64,000 nt of DNA from Sphingobium scionense. GTDB lineage: Bacteria > Pseudomonadota > Alphaproteobacteria > Sphingomonadales > Sphingomonadaceae. Shown piece after piece: positions 8,461 to 20,035 of the stretch (positions are counted from its first letter, which is position 1; the number at the start of each line of letters is the position of its first letter). The notes beneath the pieces are model-generated. The model was not told the DNA's origin. It saw nothing but the letters and a program-made list of their open reading frames with translations, and made no database searches. The stretch is from the NCBI RefSeq assembly GCF_014197035.1, contig NZ_JACIEU010000002.1, forward strand, positions 124,001-188,000, given 5' to 3'. The translations under genes were made by a program, and so were the position numbers.

Positions 8461-9143
8461 TGGCTGACGCAGTTCATATCCCCGATGAGGCCGAAACCCG
8501 CGCGCGCTGGGGCGCGTTCGCGTGGACGCCCGAAAATGCCGAGCAGGCCAAGAAGGTCATCGCGCGCTATCCCGCGGGTCGCCAGCAGTCGGCAGTGATG
8601 CCGCTGCTTGATCTGGCCCAGCGTCAGGTCGGTGCGGAAACCCAGACCAACGGCTGGCTGCCGGTTCCGGTCATGGAATATATCGGGCGTCAGCTCGATA
8701 TGCCGTACATGCGCGTCTATGAGGTCGCGACCTTCTACACCATGTACAACCTCGCGCCGGTCGGCCGCTATCATGTGCAGGTCTGCGGCACGACGCCGTG
8801 CATGCTGCGCGGGTCGGACGATGTCTTTGCCGCGTGCAAGAACAAGGGCCTGGTCAAGGGTGGCACGACCCCCGACGGCCTGTTCACCCTCAATGAGGTC
8901 GAATGCCTTGGTGCCTGCGCCAACGCTCCGATGGTCCAGATCAACGACGATAATTTCGAAGATCTGACCTACGACAGCACCATCGCCATCCTGGAAACGC
9001 TGGCCGCCGGCGGCCAGCCCAAGATCGGCCCGCAGATCGATCGCCAGACCAGCGCGCCGGAAGGTGGCCCGACCACCCTCAAGGAGATGGTCGGCGAAAA
9101 TCACGACTATCGCGGTCAATGGAACGAAGGAGCGACGGCATGA
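8460..9143 (+). CDS. nuoE: NADH-quinone oxidoreductase subunit E
   Basis: A 227-residue thioredoxin-like subunit carrying the [2Fe-2S] cluster N1a. Ligands are C109 and C114 in [11 protein letters not shown] and C149 and C153 in [11 protein letters not shown]. It is part of the NADH dehydrogenase module with NuoF and NuoG. The last 55 residues past the cluster domain ([16 protein letters not shown] and on) are an extension typical of alphaproteobacterial forms. The stop overlaps the nuoF ATG (ATGA). Confidence 0.95.
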   Translation: MADAVHIPDEAETRARWGAFAWTPENAEQAKKVIARYPAGRQQSAVMPLLDLAQRQVGAETQTNGWLPVPVMEYIGRQLDMPYMRVYEVATFYTMYNLAPVGRYHVQVCGTTPCMLRGSDDVFAACKNKGLVKGGTTPDGLFTLNEVECLGACANAPMVQINDDNFEDLTYDSTIAILETLAAGGQPKIGPQIDRQTSAPEGGPTTLKEMVGENHDYRGQWNEGATA

Positions 9144-10474
9144 CCGATGCACCCGCACCGGCGCCCTTCGTCGGGCCGCTGTCCGACAAGGACCGCATCT
9201 TCACCAACGTCCACGGCTTCCAGGATTGGGGCGTCGACGCCGCGATGAAGCGTGGCGATTGGGACAATACCAAGAAGCTGATGGAAATCGGCCAGGACGC
9301 GATCATCGACACCATCAAGGCGTCGAACCTGCGCGGCCGCGGCGGCGCCGGCTTCCCGACCGGCATGAAGTGGAGCTTCATGCCCAAGGAAAGCAAGGAC
9401 GGCCGTCCCAGCTTCCTGGTCATCAACGCCGACGAATCCGAACCGGGTTCGTGCAAGGACCGCGAAATCATCCGCCACGATCCGCACAAGCTGATCGAAG
9501 GCGCGCTGATCGCCGGTTTCGCGATGCGGGCGCGTGCTGCCTACATCTATATTCGCGGCGAATTCATCTATGAGGCGAAGGTACTCTTCGCCGCCGTGGA
9601 GCAGGCCTATGAAAAGGGCTTTATCGGCAAGAATGCCTGCGGCTCGGGCTATGATTTCGACGTGTTCGTCCATCGTGGTGCCGGCGCCTATATCTGCGGC
9701 GAGGAAACCGCCCAGATCGAAAGCATCGAGGGCAAGAAGGGCCAGCCCCGCCTGAAGCCGCCTTTCCCGGCCGGCGCGGGCCTCTATGGCTGCCCGACCA
9801 CCGTGAACAACGTGGAATCGATCGCGGTTGCGCCGACGATCCTGCGTCGCGGCGCCGCCTGGTTCAACGGCTTCGGCCGTGAGAATAACCGCGGCACCAA
9901 GCTGTTCCAGATCAGCGGCCATGTGAACAAGCCCTGCGTCGTCGAGGAATCGATGTCGATCCCGTTCCGCGAACTGATCGACCGCCATTGCGGCGGCATC
10001 CGTGGCGGCTGGGACAATCTGCTCGCGGTCATTCCGGGCGGTTCTTCGGTGCCTTTGGTCCCCGCCAAGGAGATCATGGACGCACCGATGGACTTTGACG
10101 GTCTGCGCGCGCTGGGTTCGGGCCTGGGCACCGCCGCGGTCATCGTCATGGACAAGTCGACCGACATCGTCCGCGCCATTTCGCGTCTCTCCTACTTCTA
10201 CAAGCATGAGAGCTGCGGCCAGTGTACGCCGTGCCGCGAAGGCACTGGCTGGATGTGGCGCGTCATGGAGCGCCTGCGCACCGGCGACGCCGACCAGAGC
10301 GAAATCGACATGCTGTTCCAGGTGACCAAGCAGGTTGAAGGCCACACCATTTGCGCGCTTGGCGACGCAGCAGCATGGCCGATCCAGGGGCTGATCCGGC
10401 ACTTCCGTCCGGAAATCGAGCGCCGGATCAACGAGAACAAGGGTAGTGCCCCCGTCATGGAGGCAGCGGAGTAA
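9140..10474 (+). CDS. nuoF: NADH-quinone oxidoreductase subunit F
   Basis: A 444-residue NADH- and FMN-binding subunit where electrons enter complex [11 protein letters not shown] at 66-75 is the nucleotide-binding loop, and [16 protein letters not shown] the second family signature. Cluster N3 is bound by C359, C362 and C365 in [11 protein letters not shown] and C405 in HTICALGD. I chose the ATG at 9140, which overlaps the nuoE stop and has GAAGGAG 7 bp upstream, over the ATG at 9119 with no Shine-Dalgarno. Confidence 0.96.
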   Translation: MTDAPAPAPFVGPLSDKDRIFTNVHGFQDWGVDAAMKRGDWDNTKKLMEIGQDAIIDTIKASNLRGRGGAGFPTGMKWSFMPKESKDGRPSFLVINADESEPGSCKDREIIRHDPHKLIEGALIAGFAMRARAAYIYIRGEFIYEAKVLFAAVEQAYEKGFIGKNACGSGYDFDVFVHRGAGAYICGEETAQIESIEGKKGQPRLKPPFPAGAGLYGCPTTVNNVESIAVAPTILRRGAAWFNGFGRENNRGTKLFQISGHVNKPCVVEESMSIPFRELIDRHCGGIRGGWDNLLAVIPGGSSVPLVPAKEIMDAPMDFDGLRALGSGLGTAAVIVMDKSTDIVRAISRLSYFYKHESCGQCTPCREGTGWMWRVMERLRTGDADQSEIDMLFQVTKQVEGHTICALGDAAAWPIQGLIRHFRPEIERRINENKGSAPVMEAAE

Positions 10475-10476
10475 CC

Positions 10477-12483
10477 ATGCCGAAGGTCAAAGTAGACGGC
10501 GTAGAACTCGAAGTCCCGGCGGGCGCCACAGTCCTCCAGGCTTGCGAGCAGGCGGGGAAGGAAATCCCCCGTTTCTGCTATCATGAGCGCCTTTCCATCG
10601 CCGGCAATTGCCGCATGTGCCTGGTCGAGGTGAAGCCTGGACCGCCCAAGCCGCAGGCGTCGTGCGCACTTCCGGCCACCGAAGGCCAGGAAATCCGCAC
10701 CGACAGCGAAATGGTCAAGAAGGCCCGCGAAGGGGTGATGGAGTTTCTGCTCATCAACCACCCGCTCGATTGCCCGATCTGCGACCAGGGCGGCGAGTGC
10801 GATCTTCAGGATCAGTCGGTCGCCTATGGCCGTGGTTCGTCGCGCTATGACGAAAACAAGCGCGCCGTCACCGAGAAGAATATGGGGCCGATCGTCAAGA
10901 CGGTCATGACCCGCTGCATTCAGTGCACCCGTTGCGTGCGCTTTGCAGAGGAAGTTGCGGGCGTGCCGGAAATCGGCGCCATCTATCGCGGCGAAAACAT
11001 GCAAATCACCACCTATCTCGAACATGCCGCCAAGAGCGAGCTGTCGGGCAATGTGGTCGATCTCTGCCCGGTCGGCGCGCTGACCGCCAAGCCCTACGCC
11101 TTCGAAGCGCGTCCGTGGGAACTCAAGAAGACCCATGCGATCGACGTGATGGACGCGCTCGGCACCAACATCCGCCTCGACAGCCGTGGTCGTCAGGTGC
11201 TGCGCGCCGTGCCGCGCATCAATGACGACGTGAACGAGGAGTGGGCGTCGGACAAGACCCGTCACAATGTCGACGGTCTGGTCCGCAAGCGCCTCGACAA
11301 GCCGTTCGTCCGCAAGGATGGCAAGCTGGTTCCGGCGACCTGGGCGGAAGCCTTTGCCGCCGTCGCCGCGGTCCAGCATGGCGGCAGCGTCGCGGCCATC
11401 GCCGGCGACCTGCTCGATTGCGAAACCATGTTCGCGGGCAAGGCGCTGGTCGAAAAGCTCGGCGGTTCGCTCCTGGAAGGCCGTCAGACCGGCCTGTCCT
11501 ACGACGTGTCGAGCCTGTCGTCGGTGGTATTCAACACGCCGCTCGCCGATCTCGAAACCGCGGACGTCATCCTGCTGGTCGGCACCAACCTGCGCTGGGA
11601 AGCGCCACTGGTGAACACCCGCATCCGCAAGGCGATCAAGAAGGGCGCGAAGGTCTTCGCCGTCGGTCCCGAATTCGACCTGACCTACAAGGTCGAATGG
11701 CTGGGCAATGACGCGTCGCTGCTGGCCAAGCTGCCCGAAGCCGTGGTCGAAGCCTTCAAGGGCGCTGCCCGTCCGGCGATGATCGTCGGTGGCGGCGTGC
11801 TGGCCAAGGACGGCGCGCATGGCGACACGCTGGCGCTGGTCGATACGCTGGGCCTGATCAAGGACGGCTGGAACGGTTACAACGTCCTGCACTTCGCGGC
11901 GGCCCGCATGGGCGGCCTGATGCTGGGCTATGCGACCAAGGGCGGCATCAAGGCTGTGGCTGCGGCCGCGCCGAAGCTGCTCTTCTCGCTGGGCGCCGAC
12001 GAAGTCGACTATTCGGCCTTCGAGGGCAGCTTCAAGGTCTATGTCGGCCATCATGGCGACAAGGGCGCCCATGCGGCGGACGTGATCCTGCCGGGCGCAA
12101 GCTATGCCGAAAAGGCCGGAACCTACGTCAACCTGGAAGGCCGGGTGCAGTTCGGTGAAAAGGCCGTGTTCGCGCCGGGCGACGCCCGCGAGGACTGGTC
12201 GATCCTGCGCGCCCTGTCGGAAGCGCTGGGCGCCAGGCTGCCCTTCGACAGCTTCGACGCGCTGCGTGGCCAGATGGTCAAGGCGGTTCCCGCATTGGGC
12301 GTCGAAGGTATCGCCGACTATGGCTGGTCCGTGCCTTCGCTGCCGACCGGTGCGACCGGCGAGCTGGGTTCGCCGATCAAGGATTTCTACCTCACCAACG
12401 CGATCTGCCGCGCCAGCCCGACGATGCAGCAATGCTCGGCCGAGCTGATCCATGGTGAAAGCTTCGCGGAGGCCGCAGAGTGA
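10477..12483 (+). CDS. nuoG: NADH-quinone oxidoreductase subunit G
   Basis: A 668-residue iron-sulfur subunit. The N-terminal ferredoxin domain has C34, C45, C48 and C63 for N1b. [18 protein letters not shown] provides ligands for N5 and the first half of the 4Fe-4S region, and [11 protein letters not shown] with [10 protein letters not shown] completes N4. The C-terminal two-thirds is the molybdopterin-oxidoreductase-like domain, shorter than in E. coli (about 900 residues) and without the extra N7 cysteine cluster, as usual for alphaproteobacteria and mitochondria. The stop overlaps the GTG of nuoH. Confidence 0.95.
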   Translation: MPKVKVDGVELEVPAGATVLQACEQAGKEIPRFCYHERLSIAGNCRMCLVEVKPGPPKPQASCALPATEGQEIRTDSEMVKKAREGVMEFLLINHPLDCPICDQGGECDLQDQSVAYGRGSSRYDENKRAVTEKNMGPIVKTVMTRCIQCTRCVRFAEEVAGVPEIGAIYRGENMQITTYLEHAAKSELSGNVVDLCPVGALTAKPYAFEARPWELKKTHAIDVMDALGTNIRLDSRGRQVLRAVPRINDDVNEEWASDKTRHNVDGLVRKRLDKPFVRKDGKLVPATWAEAFAAVAAVQHGGSVAAIAGDLLDCETMFAGKALVEKLGGSLLEGRQTGLSYDVSSLSSVVFNTPLADLETADVILLVGTNLRWEAPLVNTRIRKAIKKGAKVFAVGPEFDLTYKVEWLGNDASLLAKLPEAVVEAFKGAARPAMIVGGGVLAKDGAHGDTLALVDTLGLIKDGWNGYNVLHFAAARMGGLMLGYATKGGIKAVAAAAPKLLFSLGADEVDYSAFEGSFKVYVGHHGDKGAHAADVILPGASYAEKAGTYVNLEGRVQFGEKAVFAPGDAREDWSILRALSEALGARLPFDSFDALRGQMVKAVPALGVEGIADYGWSVPSLPTGATGELGSPIKDFYLTNAICRASPTMQQCSAELIHGESFAEAAE

Positions 12484-13529
12484 CCGCTTTCTTCCAAGGC
12501 CTCGGCCTGCCTTTCGAAGGCGCCTGGCTGCTTTCGACCATTATCGGTATCCTGGTCATCGCACTGCCGCTGATGCTGGCCGTCGCCATGATCATCTATG
12601 CCGACCGCAAGATCTGGGCGGCCATGGCGCTGCGCCGTGGTCCCAACGTCGTCGGCCCGCTGGGCCTGCTTCAGTCCTTCGCGGACGGCCTCAAGGTCTT
12701 CCTGCAGGAAACCATCGTTCCCTCGGCGTCGAACAAGGCCCTGTTCCTGATCGCGCCGATCATCACCTTCACCGTGGCGCTGATGGCCTGGGCCGTCATC
12801 CCGTTCGGCGCCGGTGTGCTGGTGTCGAACATCAATGTCGGCCTGCTCTACATCCTCGCCATCTCGTCGCTCGGCGTCTATGGCGTGGTGCTGGCGGGCT
12901 GGGCGTCCAACTCCAAATATCCCTTCTACTCCGCGATCCGCGCCAGCGCGCAGATGATCTCCTATGAAGTCTCGATCGGCTTCATCCTCATCACCGTCGT
13001 GCTGTGGGCCGGCAGCTTCAACATGTCGGCGATCGTGGAAAGCCAGAAGGGTTATTATGGCTTCCTCAACGGCAACGGCTTCAACCCGCTGCTGTTCCCG
13101 ATGGCGATCATGTTCCTGATTTCGGCCATGGCGGAAACGGCGCGTGCGCCGTTCGATCTGACCGAAGCGGAATCCGAACTGGTCGCGGGTTACCAGACCG
13201 AATATTCGTCGATGGCCTTCGCGCTCTTCTGGCTCGGCGAATATGCCAACGTCATCCTGATGTGCGGCCTCAACGCGATCCTGTTCTGGGGTGGCTATCT
13301 GCCGCCGTTCGACTGGGCGCCGCTCTATCTGGTGCCGGGCATCATCTGGTTCCTGCTCAAGATCGCCTTCTTCTTCTTCGTCTTCTCCTGGGTGAAGGCG
13401 ACGGTGCCCCGCTACCGTTATGACCAGCTGATGCGCCTGGGCTGGAAGATCTTCCTGCCGACCTCGCTCTTCTTCGTCTTCCTGGTTTCGGGCTTCCTCA
13501 TGCTGACGCGCTATGGAGGCGCACAATGA
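12480..13529 (+). CDS. nuoH: NADH-quinone oxidoreductase subunit H
   Basis: A 349-residue membrane subunit with about eight helices that joins the peripheral arm to the proton-pumping arm and lines the quinone tunnel. Family signatures: [19 protein letters not shown] and [10 protein letters not shown] near the N-terminus, and the acidic loop [19 protein letters not shown], whose glutamates are thought to couple quinone chemistry to pumping. It starts at GTG overlapping the nuoG stop (GTGA) and ends overlapping nuoI. Confidence 0.95.
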   Translation: MTAFFQGLGLPFEGAWLLSTIIGILVIALPLMLAVAMIIYADRKIWAAMALRRGPNVVGPLGLLQSFADGLKVFLQETIVPSASNKALFLIAPIITFTVALMAWAVIPFGAGVLVSNINVGLLYILAISSLGVYGVVLAGWASNSKYPFYSAIRASAQMISYEVSIGFILITVVLWAGSFNMSAIVESQKGYYGFLNGNGFNPLLFPMAIMFLISAMAETARAPFDLTEAESELVAGYQTEYSSMAFALFWLGEYANVILMCGLNAILFWGGYLPPFDWAPLYLVPGIIWFLLKIAFFFFVFSWVKATVPRYRYDQLMRLGWKIFLPTSLFFVFLVSGFLMLTRYGGAQ

Positions 13530-14011
13530 GCCTCGGTTACTACGTCAAAAGCTTTACCCTCTGGGAGTTCGTGAAGGCGCACTGGCTGACCTTGAAGTAT
13601 TTCTTCAAGCCCAAGGCGACGATCAACTATCCCTACGAGAAGAACCCGATTTCGCCGCGTTTCCGTGGTGAACATGCGCTGCGCCGCTACCCCAACGGGG
13701 AAGAGCGCTGCATCGCGTGCAAGCTGTGCGAGGCCATCTGTCCGGCGCAGGCGATCACCATCGAGGCGCAGCCGCGCGACGATGGCAGCCGCCGTACCAC
13801 GCGCTACGACATCGACATGACCAAGTGCATCTATTGCGGCTTTTGCCAGGAAGCCTGCCCGGTCGATGCGATCGTCGAAGGTCCGAACTTCGAGTTCGCG
13901 ACCGAAACCCGCGAGGAGCTGATCTACGACAAGGCCAAGCTCCTGGAAAACGGTGACAAGTGGGAGCGTGCCATCGCTGCCAATCTTGCTGCCGATGCAC
14001 CCTATCGTTAA
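13526..14011 (+). CDS. nuoI: NADH-quinone oxidoreductase subunit I
   Basis: A 161-residue 8Fe ferredoxin-like subunit carrying clusters N6a and N6b. The two CxxCxxCxxxCP motifs are C62, C65, C68, C72 in [14 protein letters not shown] and C101, C104, C107, C111 in [14 protein letters not shown]. It bridges NuoG and NuoB. The N-terminal 30 residues (amphipathic, [15 protein letters not shown]) lie on the membrane surface in known structures. It overlaps nuoH by 4 bp; the 29-bp gap to nuoJ is one of the few real gaps in the operon. Confidence 0.96.
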   Translation: MSLGYYVKSFTLWEFVKAHWLTLKYFFKPKATINYPYEKNPISPRFRGEHALRRYPNGEERCIACKLCEAICPAQAITIEAQPRDDGSRRTTRYDIDMTKCIYCGFCQEACPVDAIVEGPNFEFATETREELIYDKAKLLENGDKWERAIAANLAADAPYR

Positions 14012-14040
14012 GCCGCCGGCGTCAAAGGGAATATGAACCT

Positions 14041-14652
14041 GTGATCCACGTCCTCGCCTTTTACCTGTTCGCCATTCTGGTGGTGAGCAGCGGCGCGCTC
14101 ACGATATTGTCGCGCAACCCGGTCCATTCGGTCCTCTGGCTGATCCTGGCCTTCTTCAACGCTGCCGGTCTGATGATCCTGCTCGGCGCCGAATTCATCG
14201 CGATGCTGCTTGTCATCGTCTATGTCGGCGCGGTCGTGGTGCTGTTCCTGTTCGTCGTCATGATGCTCGACATCGACTTCGCCGAACTGCGCGCCGGCTT
14301 CGTCAGCTATCTGCCGTTCGGCCTGCTGATCGCGCTGGTGCTGCTGGCGGAAATCGTCCTGGGCATCGGCCTGTGGAGCGCCGGCCCGGTTGAACTGGCC
14401 CAGCGTGCGGCCCCGGCCAATCCGGAACTTTCCAACATCCAGGCGATCGGCGGTATTCTCTACACCCGCTACATCTTCCTGTTCGAGGCGGCGGGTATCG
14501 TCCTGCTGGTCGCGATGATCGGCGCCATCGTGCTGACCCATCGTGCCCGTGGCGGCGTCCGTGGCCAGAATGTTGCCAAGCAGAACCGCCGTCGTCCGCA
14601 GGACGCCGTGCGCAACATCAATCAGCCCGTGGGGCAGGGGGTGGAGCTGTGA
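14041..14652 (+). CDS. nuoJ: NADH-quinone oxidoreductase subunit J
   Basis: A 203-residue membrane subunit with about five helices. The conserved third helix region [20 protein letters not shown] contains the glycine-centred pi-bulge segment important for conformational coupling. The start is GTG at 14041, giving [10 protein letters not shown]; no ATG is available in frame nearby. The C-terminal 30 residues are basic ([16 protein letters not shown]). The 3' end overlaps the GTG start of nuoK (GTGA). Confidence 0.94.
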   Translation: MIHVLAFYLFAILVVSSGALTILSRNPVHSVLWLILAFFNAAGLMILLGAEFIAMLLVIVYVGAVVVLFLFVVMMLDIDFAELRAGFVSYLPFGLLIALVLLAEIVLGIGLWSAGPVELAQRAAPANPELSNIQAIGGILYTRYIFLFEAAGIVLLVAMIGAIVLTHRARGGVRGQNVAKQNRRRPQDAVRNINQPVGQGVEL

Positions 14653-14954
14653 TCGGCCTTCAACATTATATGGTGGTCAGCGCCATCCTCTTCGTGATGG
14701 GGGTGCTCGGCATCTTCATCAACCGCAAGAATGTCATCATCATCCTGATGGCGATCGAGCTGATCCTCCTCAGCGTGAACATCAACCTCGTCGCCTTCAG
14801 CGCCTTCCTGGGCGATCTGGTGGGCCAGGTCTTCTCGATGTTCGTGCTGACCGTCGCGGCGGGTGAAGCGGCCATCGGCCTCGCCATCCTCGTCATTTAC
14901 TTCCGTGGTCGCGGCACCATCGCCGTCGACGATGTCAACCGGATGAAGGGCTGA
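14649..14954 (+). CDS. nuoK: NADH-quinone oxidoreductase subunit K
   Basis: A 101-residue, three-helix membrane subunit, the usual length. Helix 2 includes [20 protein letters not shown] with the conserved glutamate of the proton channel, and helix 3 the second one ([11 protein letters not shown]). It starts at GTG overlapping the nuoJ stop and is followed 10 bp later by nuoL. Confidence 0.95.
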   Translation: MIGLQHYMVVSAILFVMGVLGIFINRKNVIIILMAIELILLSVNINLVAFSAFLGDLVGQVFSMFVLTVAAGEAAIGLAILVIYFRGRGTIAVDDVNRMKG

Positions 14955-14964
14955 GCCAAATCCC

Positions 14965-17046
14965 ATGATCCAGCTTATCGTCCTTCTCCCGCTGCTCGCC
15001 GCAGCCATCGCCGGCCTTGGCAACAAGGCCCTGGGCAAGATTCCGGCGAAGATCGTCACGACCGGCGCGCTGTTCGCTGCCTGCGCCATGTCCTGGCCAA
15101 TCTTCATCAGCTTCCTGACCGGCCACGCCGAACCCTATGTCGCGCCCGTCTTCACCTGGATCGAAAGCGGCAGCTTCGATGCCCAGTGGGCACTGCGGGT
15201 CGACACCATGACGGCGGTCATGCTGGTGGTCATCACCAGCGTGTCCAGCCTCGTCCACCTCTATAGCTGGGGCTATATGGACGAAGAGCCGGATCAGCCG
15301 CGCTTCTTCGCCTATCTCTCGCTCTTCACCTTCGCGATGCTGATGCTCGTGACCGCGAACAATCTGCTGCAGATGTTCTTCGGTTGGGAAGGCGTGGGTC
15401 TGGCCTCCTACCTGCTGATCGGTTTCTGGTTCCGTAAGCCGAGTGCAAACGCGGCCGCGATCAAGGCGTTCGTCGTCAACCGCGTCGGCGACCTTGGCTT
15501 CATGATGGGCATTTTCGGCACCTATCTGGTGTTCAACACCATCTCGATCCCGGAAATCCTGGAAATGGCCCCGTCGATGGCGGGTTCGACCATCGGCTTC
15601 CTGGGTCACCGCTTCGACACCATGACCGTGCTCTGCCTGCTGCTGTTCATCGGCGCGATGGGTAAGTCGGCGCAGCTGGGCCTCCACACCTGGCTTCCCG
15701 ACGCGATGGAAGGCCCGACCCCGGTGTCGGCGCTGATCCACGCGGCCACCATGGTCACGGCCGGCGTCTTCATGGTCTGCCGTCTGTCGCCGATGTTCGA
15801 AATGTCGCCGACCGCGCTGACCGTGGTCACCTATGTCGGTGCCGCCACCTGTCTGTTCGCCGCCACTGTCGGCACCGTGCAGACCGACATCAAGCGCGTC
15901 ATCGCCTATTCGACCTGTTCGCAGCTGGGCTACATGTTCTTTGCGGCCGGTTGCGGCGCCTATGGCGCGGCGATGTTCCACCTCTTCACCCATGCCTTCT
16001 TCAAGGCGCTGCTGTTCCTGGGCGCCGGCTCGGTCATCCATGCGATGCACCATGAGCAGGACATGCGTTACTATGGCGGCCTGCGTAAGAAGATCCCCGT
16101 GACCTTCTGGACCATGACGCTCGGCACTCTCGCCATCACTGGCGTCGGCCTGCCGCTCGTTGGCATCGGTTTCGCCGGCTTCTATTCGAAGGACGGCATT
16201 CTCGAAGCGGCCTTCGCTTCGGGCGGTGCAGGCATCGGTGCCTATTATGTCGGCATCTTCGCCGCGCTGCTGACCAGCTTCTACAGCTGGCGCCTGGTCT
16301 TCCTGACCTTCTTCGGCAAGCCGCGCTGGACCCAGTCGGAACATATCCAGCATGCGCTGCACGACGATCACGGCCACGGCCATGACGATCACGCCCATGC
16401 TGGCCATGGTCATGACGATCATGCCCACGCGCACGCCGATCATGGCCATGACCATCATGCCCATGACGCTGGCGACGGCACCGGTGGCTACCATCCGCAT
16501 GAAAGCGGCCTGGTCATGCTGATCCCGCTGCTGGTGCTCAGCCTGGGCGCCGTGTTCGCCGGCTTCGTCTTCCACGACCAGTTCATTGGTCCGGAAGGCG
16601 GCATCGAGTTCTGGAAGGGGGCGCTCGCGTTCGACAGCCACCTGATGCACGCCGCGCATGAAGTGCCGACCTGGGTCAAGTTCGGTCCGTTCACCGTGAT
16701 GCTGACCGGCCTGGTCATTGCCTGGCTCGCCTACATCAAGAACACCGACTGGCCGCAGCGCTTCGTCGCCACCTTCGGCGCCCTGCACCAGTTCCTGCTG
16801 AATAAGTGGTACTTTGACGAGCTGTACAACTTCCTGTTCGTCAAGCCTGCCTTCGCCATCGGCCGCTTCTTCTGGCAGTTCGGTGATGTCGGCTTCATCG
16901 ACCGCTTCGGCCCCAACGGGCTGGCTGCTCTGGTCGTGCAGGGCAACAAGATCACCCGTCGGCTTCAGTCCGGCTACCTCTACACCTATGCGCTGGTGAT
17001 GCTGATTGGCCTCGCCGCGGCTGCAACCTGGGCGATGACACGATAA
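14965..17046 (+). CDS. nuoL: NADH-quinone oxidoreductase subunit L with a His-rich loop
   Basis: A 693-residue antiporter-like subunit at the far end of the membrane arm, ending in the long lateral helix. The key glutamate is E142 in [11 protein letters not shown], and the lysine-containing TM7 region is [20 protein letters not shown]. Residues about 460-512 form a loop extremely rich in His, Asp and Gly/Ala (repeats of HDDHAHA and GHGHDD, with more than 20 histidines). It sits between two transmembrane blocks and could bind metal. The stop overlaps the nuoM start (TAATG). Confidence 0.95.
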   Translation: MIQLIVLLPLLAAAIAGLGNKALGKIPAKIVTTGALFAACAMSWPIFISFLTGHAEPYVAPVFTWIESGSFDAQWALRVDTMTAVMLVVITSVSSLVHLYSWGYMDEEPDQPRFFAYLSLFTFAMLMLVTANNLLQMFFGWEGVGLASYLLIGFWFRKPSANAAAIKAFVVNRVGDLGFMMGIFGTYLVFNTISIPEILEMAPSMAGSTIGFLGHRFDTMTVLCLLLFIGAMGKSAQLGLHTWLPDAMEGPTPVSALIHAATMVTAGVFMVCRLSPMFEMSPTALTVVTYVGAATCLFAATVGTVQTDIKRVIAYSTCSQLGYMFFAAGCGAYGAAMFHLFTHAFFKALLFLGAGSVIHAMHHEQDMRYYGGLRKKIPVTFWTMTLGTLAITGVGLPLVGIGFAGFYSKDGILEAAFASGGAGIGAYYVGIFAALLTSFYSWRLVFLTFFGKPRWTQSEHIQHALHDDHGHGHDDHAHAGHGHDDHAHAHADHGHDHHAHDAGDGTGGYHPHESGLVMLIPLLVLSLGAVFAGFVFHDQFIGPEGGIEFWKGALAFDSHLMHAAHEVPTWVKFGPFTVMLTGLVIAWLAYIKNTDWPQRFVATFGALHQFLLNKWYFDELYNFLFVKPAFAIGRFFWQFGDVGFIDRFGPNGLAALVVQGNKITRRLQSGYLYTYALVMLIGLAAAATWAMTR

Positions 17047-18599
17047 TGGACGGCTTCCCCATCCTCTCCCTGATGATGGCAGTGCCGATGGCTGGTGCCA
17101 TCGCCTGCCTCTTCGCTGGCGCCAACAATGCGCGCTGGATTGCGCTGATCGCCACGCTGGTCGATCTGGTCCTGGGCGTCGTCCTGTGGATCAATTTCGA
17201 TCAGTCGGGCGCAGGCGCCCAGTGGCAGTTCACCGAATATGCGCCGATCTTCGGCCGCTTCGCGTGGGCGCTCGGGATCGACGGCATCGCCTTGCTGCTG
17301 ATCGCGCTGACCGTGTTCCTGATGCCGATCTGCATCGGCGCCAGCTGGAACGCGATCAACAAGCGCGTCGGCGAATATATGGCGGCGTTCCTGTTCATGG
17401 AGGTGCTGATGATCGGCGTCTTCACCGCGCAGGATCTCTACCTCTTCTACATCATGTTCGAAGCCGGCCTGATCCCGATGTATCTCATCATCGGTATCTG
17501 GGGTGGTGCGAACCGTATCTACGCCTCGTACAAATTCTTCCTCTACACGCTGCTCGGCTCGGTCCTGATGCTGATCGCGATGATGTGGATGGTGCATGAG
17601 GCCGGCACGACCCGCATTCCCGACCTGATGGCCTACAACTTCGATCCGAAGATCCAGATCTGGTTGTTCCTGGCCTTCTTCGCCAGCTTCGCGGTGAAGA
17701 TGCCGATGTGGCCGGTCCACACCTGGCTGCCCGACGCGCACGTTCAGGCGCCGACCGCCGGTTCGGTCATCCTGGCAGGCGTGCTGCTGAAGATGGGTGG
17801 CTATGGCTTCATCCGCTTCTCGCTGCCGATGTTCCCGGAAGCCTCGGCGCAGCTCGCGCCCTGGGTCTGGGGCCTGTCGATGGTCGCCGTCGTCTATACC
17901 AGCCTCATCGCGCTGGTTCAGTCGGACATGAAGAAGCTGATCGCCTATTCGTCGGTCGCGCACATGGCGATCGTCACCATCGGCCTGTTCGCCTTCAACC
18001 AGGCGGGCCTGGAAGGCGCGATGATGGTCATGCTGGGCCACGGCCTCGTCTCGGGCGCGCTGTTCCTCTGCGTCGGCGTCATCTATGACCGCCTGCACAC
18101 CCGTGAGATCAACCGCTATGGTGGCCTTGCGATCAACATGCCGCGCTACGCCGTGCTGTTCCTGCTCTTCACCATGGCTTCGGTTGGTCTGCCGGGCACC
18201 AGCAACTTCGTCGGCGAATTCCTGTCGCTGATGGGCATCTATCAGGTTTCGACCTGGGCGGCGCTGATCTGCACCACCGGCATCATCCTGGGTGCGGCCT
18301 ACATGCTCTACCTCTATCGCCGCATTTGCTACGGCGATCAGGTGAATGCCGATGCCGCCGCCATGCCCGACCTGTCGGCGCGTGAAATCTGGCTGCTCGC
18401 CCCGATTGCCGCGGCGGTGCTCTGGATGGGCGTCTATCCGGAAAGCTTCCTGGCCCCGATGCGTCCCGACATCCGCGCGCTCGAAGCGCGTCTCGCCCCT
18501 GCGGCTCCCGCAGGAGATTCCCAGATCAAGATGGGTGCGCCCAAGCCTGCGGGCGAGGGCCATCATGAAGAAGCCGCTGCGCACGGGGAGGCGCACTAA
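17046..18599 (+). CDS. nuoM: NADH-quinone oxidoreductase subunit M
   Basis: A 517-residue antiporter-like proton-channel subunit. The channel glutamate is E139 in YIMFEAGLIPMYLIIG, and the broken-helix segment VKMPMWPVHTWLPDAHVQAP carries the conserved lysine and proline. The C-terminus has a short His/Glu tail (GEGHHEEAAAHGEAH), a smaller echo of the His-rich loop in NuoL. It overlaps nuoL and nuoN by one base each. Confidence 0.95.
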   Translation: MDGFPILSLMMAVPMAGAIACLFAGANNARWIALIATLVDLVLGVVLWINFDQSGAGAQWQFTEYAPIFGRFAWALGIDGIALLLIALTVFLMPICIGASWNAINKRVGEYMAAFLFMEVLMIGVFTAQDLYLFYIMFEAGLIPMYLIIGIWGGANRIYASYKFFLYTLLGSVLMLIAMMWMVHEAGTTRIPDLMAYNFDPKIQIWLFLAFFASFAVKMPMWPVHTWLPDAHVQAPTAGSVILAGVLLKMGGYGFIRFSLPMFPEASAQLAPWVWGLSMVAVVYTSLIALVQSDMKKLIAYSSVAHMAIVTIGLFAFNQAGLEGAMMVMLGHGLVSGALFLCVGVIYDRLHTREINRYGGLAINMPRYAVLFLLFTMASVGLPGTSNFVGEFLSLMGIYQVSTWAALICTTGIILGAAYMLYLYRRICYGDQVNADAAAMPDLSAREIWLLAPIAAAVLWMGVYPESFLAPMRPDIRALEARLAPAAPAGDSQIKMGAPKPAGEGHHEEAAAHGEAH

Positions 18600-20035
18600 T
18601 GATCGAAACCGCTTCCCTTCTGGCCGTATTGCCGGAACTCATCCTCACCGGCTCCGGCCTGGTGCTGATGCTGATCGCCGCCTTCGGTGGTGACCGCTCG
18701 ACCCATGCCGTCAATTGGCTGGCAGTGCTCGCACTGCTCGCCGCCGGCCTCAGCCTCTGCACCTCGATGGCGCACGGCCCGGTCGCGTTCGACGGCCTGG
18801 TCCGTGCCGACGCCTTCTCGGTCTATGCCAAGGCGCTTATCTATGGCGCGGCCGGTGCGGCCATCCTGCTGGCCCCGCGCTTCTTCGCTGCCGGCGGCGC
18901 GCTGCGTCCCGAATATGCCGTCCTGATCGTCTTTGCCGCTATCGGCATGGGCATGATGGTCTCGGCCGGCGACATGCTGACGCTCTATGTCGGCCTGGAA
19001 ATGAACAGCCTCGCGTCCTACGTGCTGGCCAGCTTCATGCGCCAGGACGAAAAGTCGTCGGAAGCGGGCCTCAAATATTTCGTGCTCGGTTCGCTGGCCA
19101 GCGGCATCCTGCTCTACGGCATCTCGCTGCTCTATGGTTTCACCGGTTCGACCGCGTTCGACGGCATCGCCATCGCCATGGGCGACGGCGTGTCGAAGGG
19201 CGAGCTGTTCGGCCTGGTCTTCGTACTCGCGGGTCTCGCCTTCAAGATCAGCGCCGTGCCGTTCCACATGTGGACGCCCGACGTCTATGAAGGTGCGCCG
19301 ACCCCGGTCACCGCCTTCTTCGGCAGCGCGCCCAAGGTCGCCGCGATGGGCCTGATGGTCCGGGTCGCGATCGAAGCGCTCGGCCCGGCCGGTCTCGACT
19401 GGCAGCAGATCATCATCTTCGTTGCGCTCGCCTCGATCCTGTTCGGTGCGGTCGCGGCGATCGGCCAGACCAGCATCAAGCGTCTGATGGCCTATTCGTC
19501 GATCAACAATGTCGGCTTCGCGCTGGTTGGCCTCGCCGCCGGCACGCCCGCCGGCGTTGCCGCGACGATGAGCTACATGGCGATTTACGTCGTCATGACC
19601 ATCGGTGCCTTCGCCTGCATCCTCCAGATGCGGGATGCCGACGGCAAGCCGGTCGACACGATCGCCAGCCTCGCCGGCCTGTCGCAGTCGCGCAAGGGCC
19701 TGTCGGCCGCCTTCGCGATCTTCATGTTCTCGATGGCCGGTATCCCGCCGCTGTTCGGCTTCTGGGCGAAGTTCCTGGTGTTCGATGCCGCGGTCGCGGC
19801 CAACCTGACCGCGCTCGCCGCCTTCGGCATCGCCATGTCGGTGATCGGCGCCTTCTATTATCTCAAGATCATCAAGACGATCTATTTCGACGAGCCGGCC
19901 GCGCCCTATGAGGCGAAGGGCGGGGCGGTCGAGAACATCATCATGGCCGCCTGCGCCATCGTGATCGTCTTCGGTTATCTGCTCAACCCGCTGCTGGACA
20001 AGGCCAGCGCGGCTGCGGCGGCTTCGCTGTTCTGA
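18599..20035 (+). CDS. nuoN: NADH-quinone oxidoreductase subunit N
   Basis: A 478-residue antiporter-like subunit, last of the nuo genes. The channel glutamate is E134 in YVGLEMNSLASYVLASF. The segment KISAVPFHMWTPDVYEGAPT is the broken helix with the conserved lysine. About 14 helices are expected. The stop codon TGA at 20033-20035 overlaps what appears to be a CTG start for birA, continuing the overlapping style of the operon. Confidence 0.95.
   Translation: MIETASLLAVLPELILTGSGLVLMLIAAFGGDRSTHAVNWLAVLALLAAGLSLCTSMAHGPVAFDGLVRADAFSVYAKALIYGAAGAAILLAPRFFAAGGALRPEYAVLIVFAAIGMGMMVSAGDMLTLYVGLEMNSLASYVLASFMRQDEKSSEAGLKYFVLGSLASGILLYGISLLYGFTGSTAFDGIAIAMGDGVSKGELFGLVFVLAGLAFKISAVPFHMWTPDVYEGAPTPVTAFFGSAPKVAAMGLMVRVAIEALGPAGLDWQQIIIFVALASILFGAVAAIGQTSIKRLMAYSSINNVGFALVGLAAGTPAGVAATMSYMAIYVVMTIGAFACILQMRDADGKPVDTIASLAGLSQSRKGLSAAFAIFMFSMAGIPPLFGFWAKFLVFDAAVAANLTALAAFGIAMSVIGAFYYLKIIKTIYFDEPAAPYEAKGGAVENIIMAACAIVIVFGYLLNPLLDKASAAAAASLF

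Noticed and set aside
16351..16500. Short repeated units (catgacgatcac-like) that resemble a tandem repeat or CRISPR-like array
   Set aside because: They are the codons of the His/Asp-rich loop in nuoL, in frame and without regular spacers.
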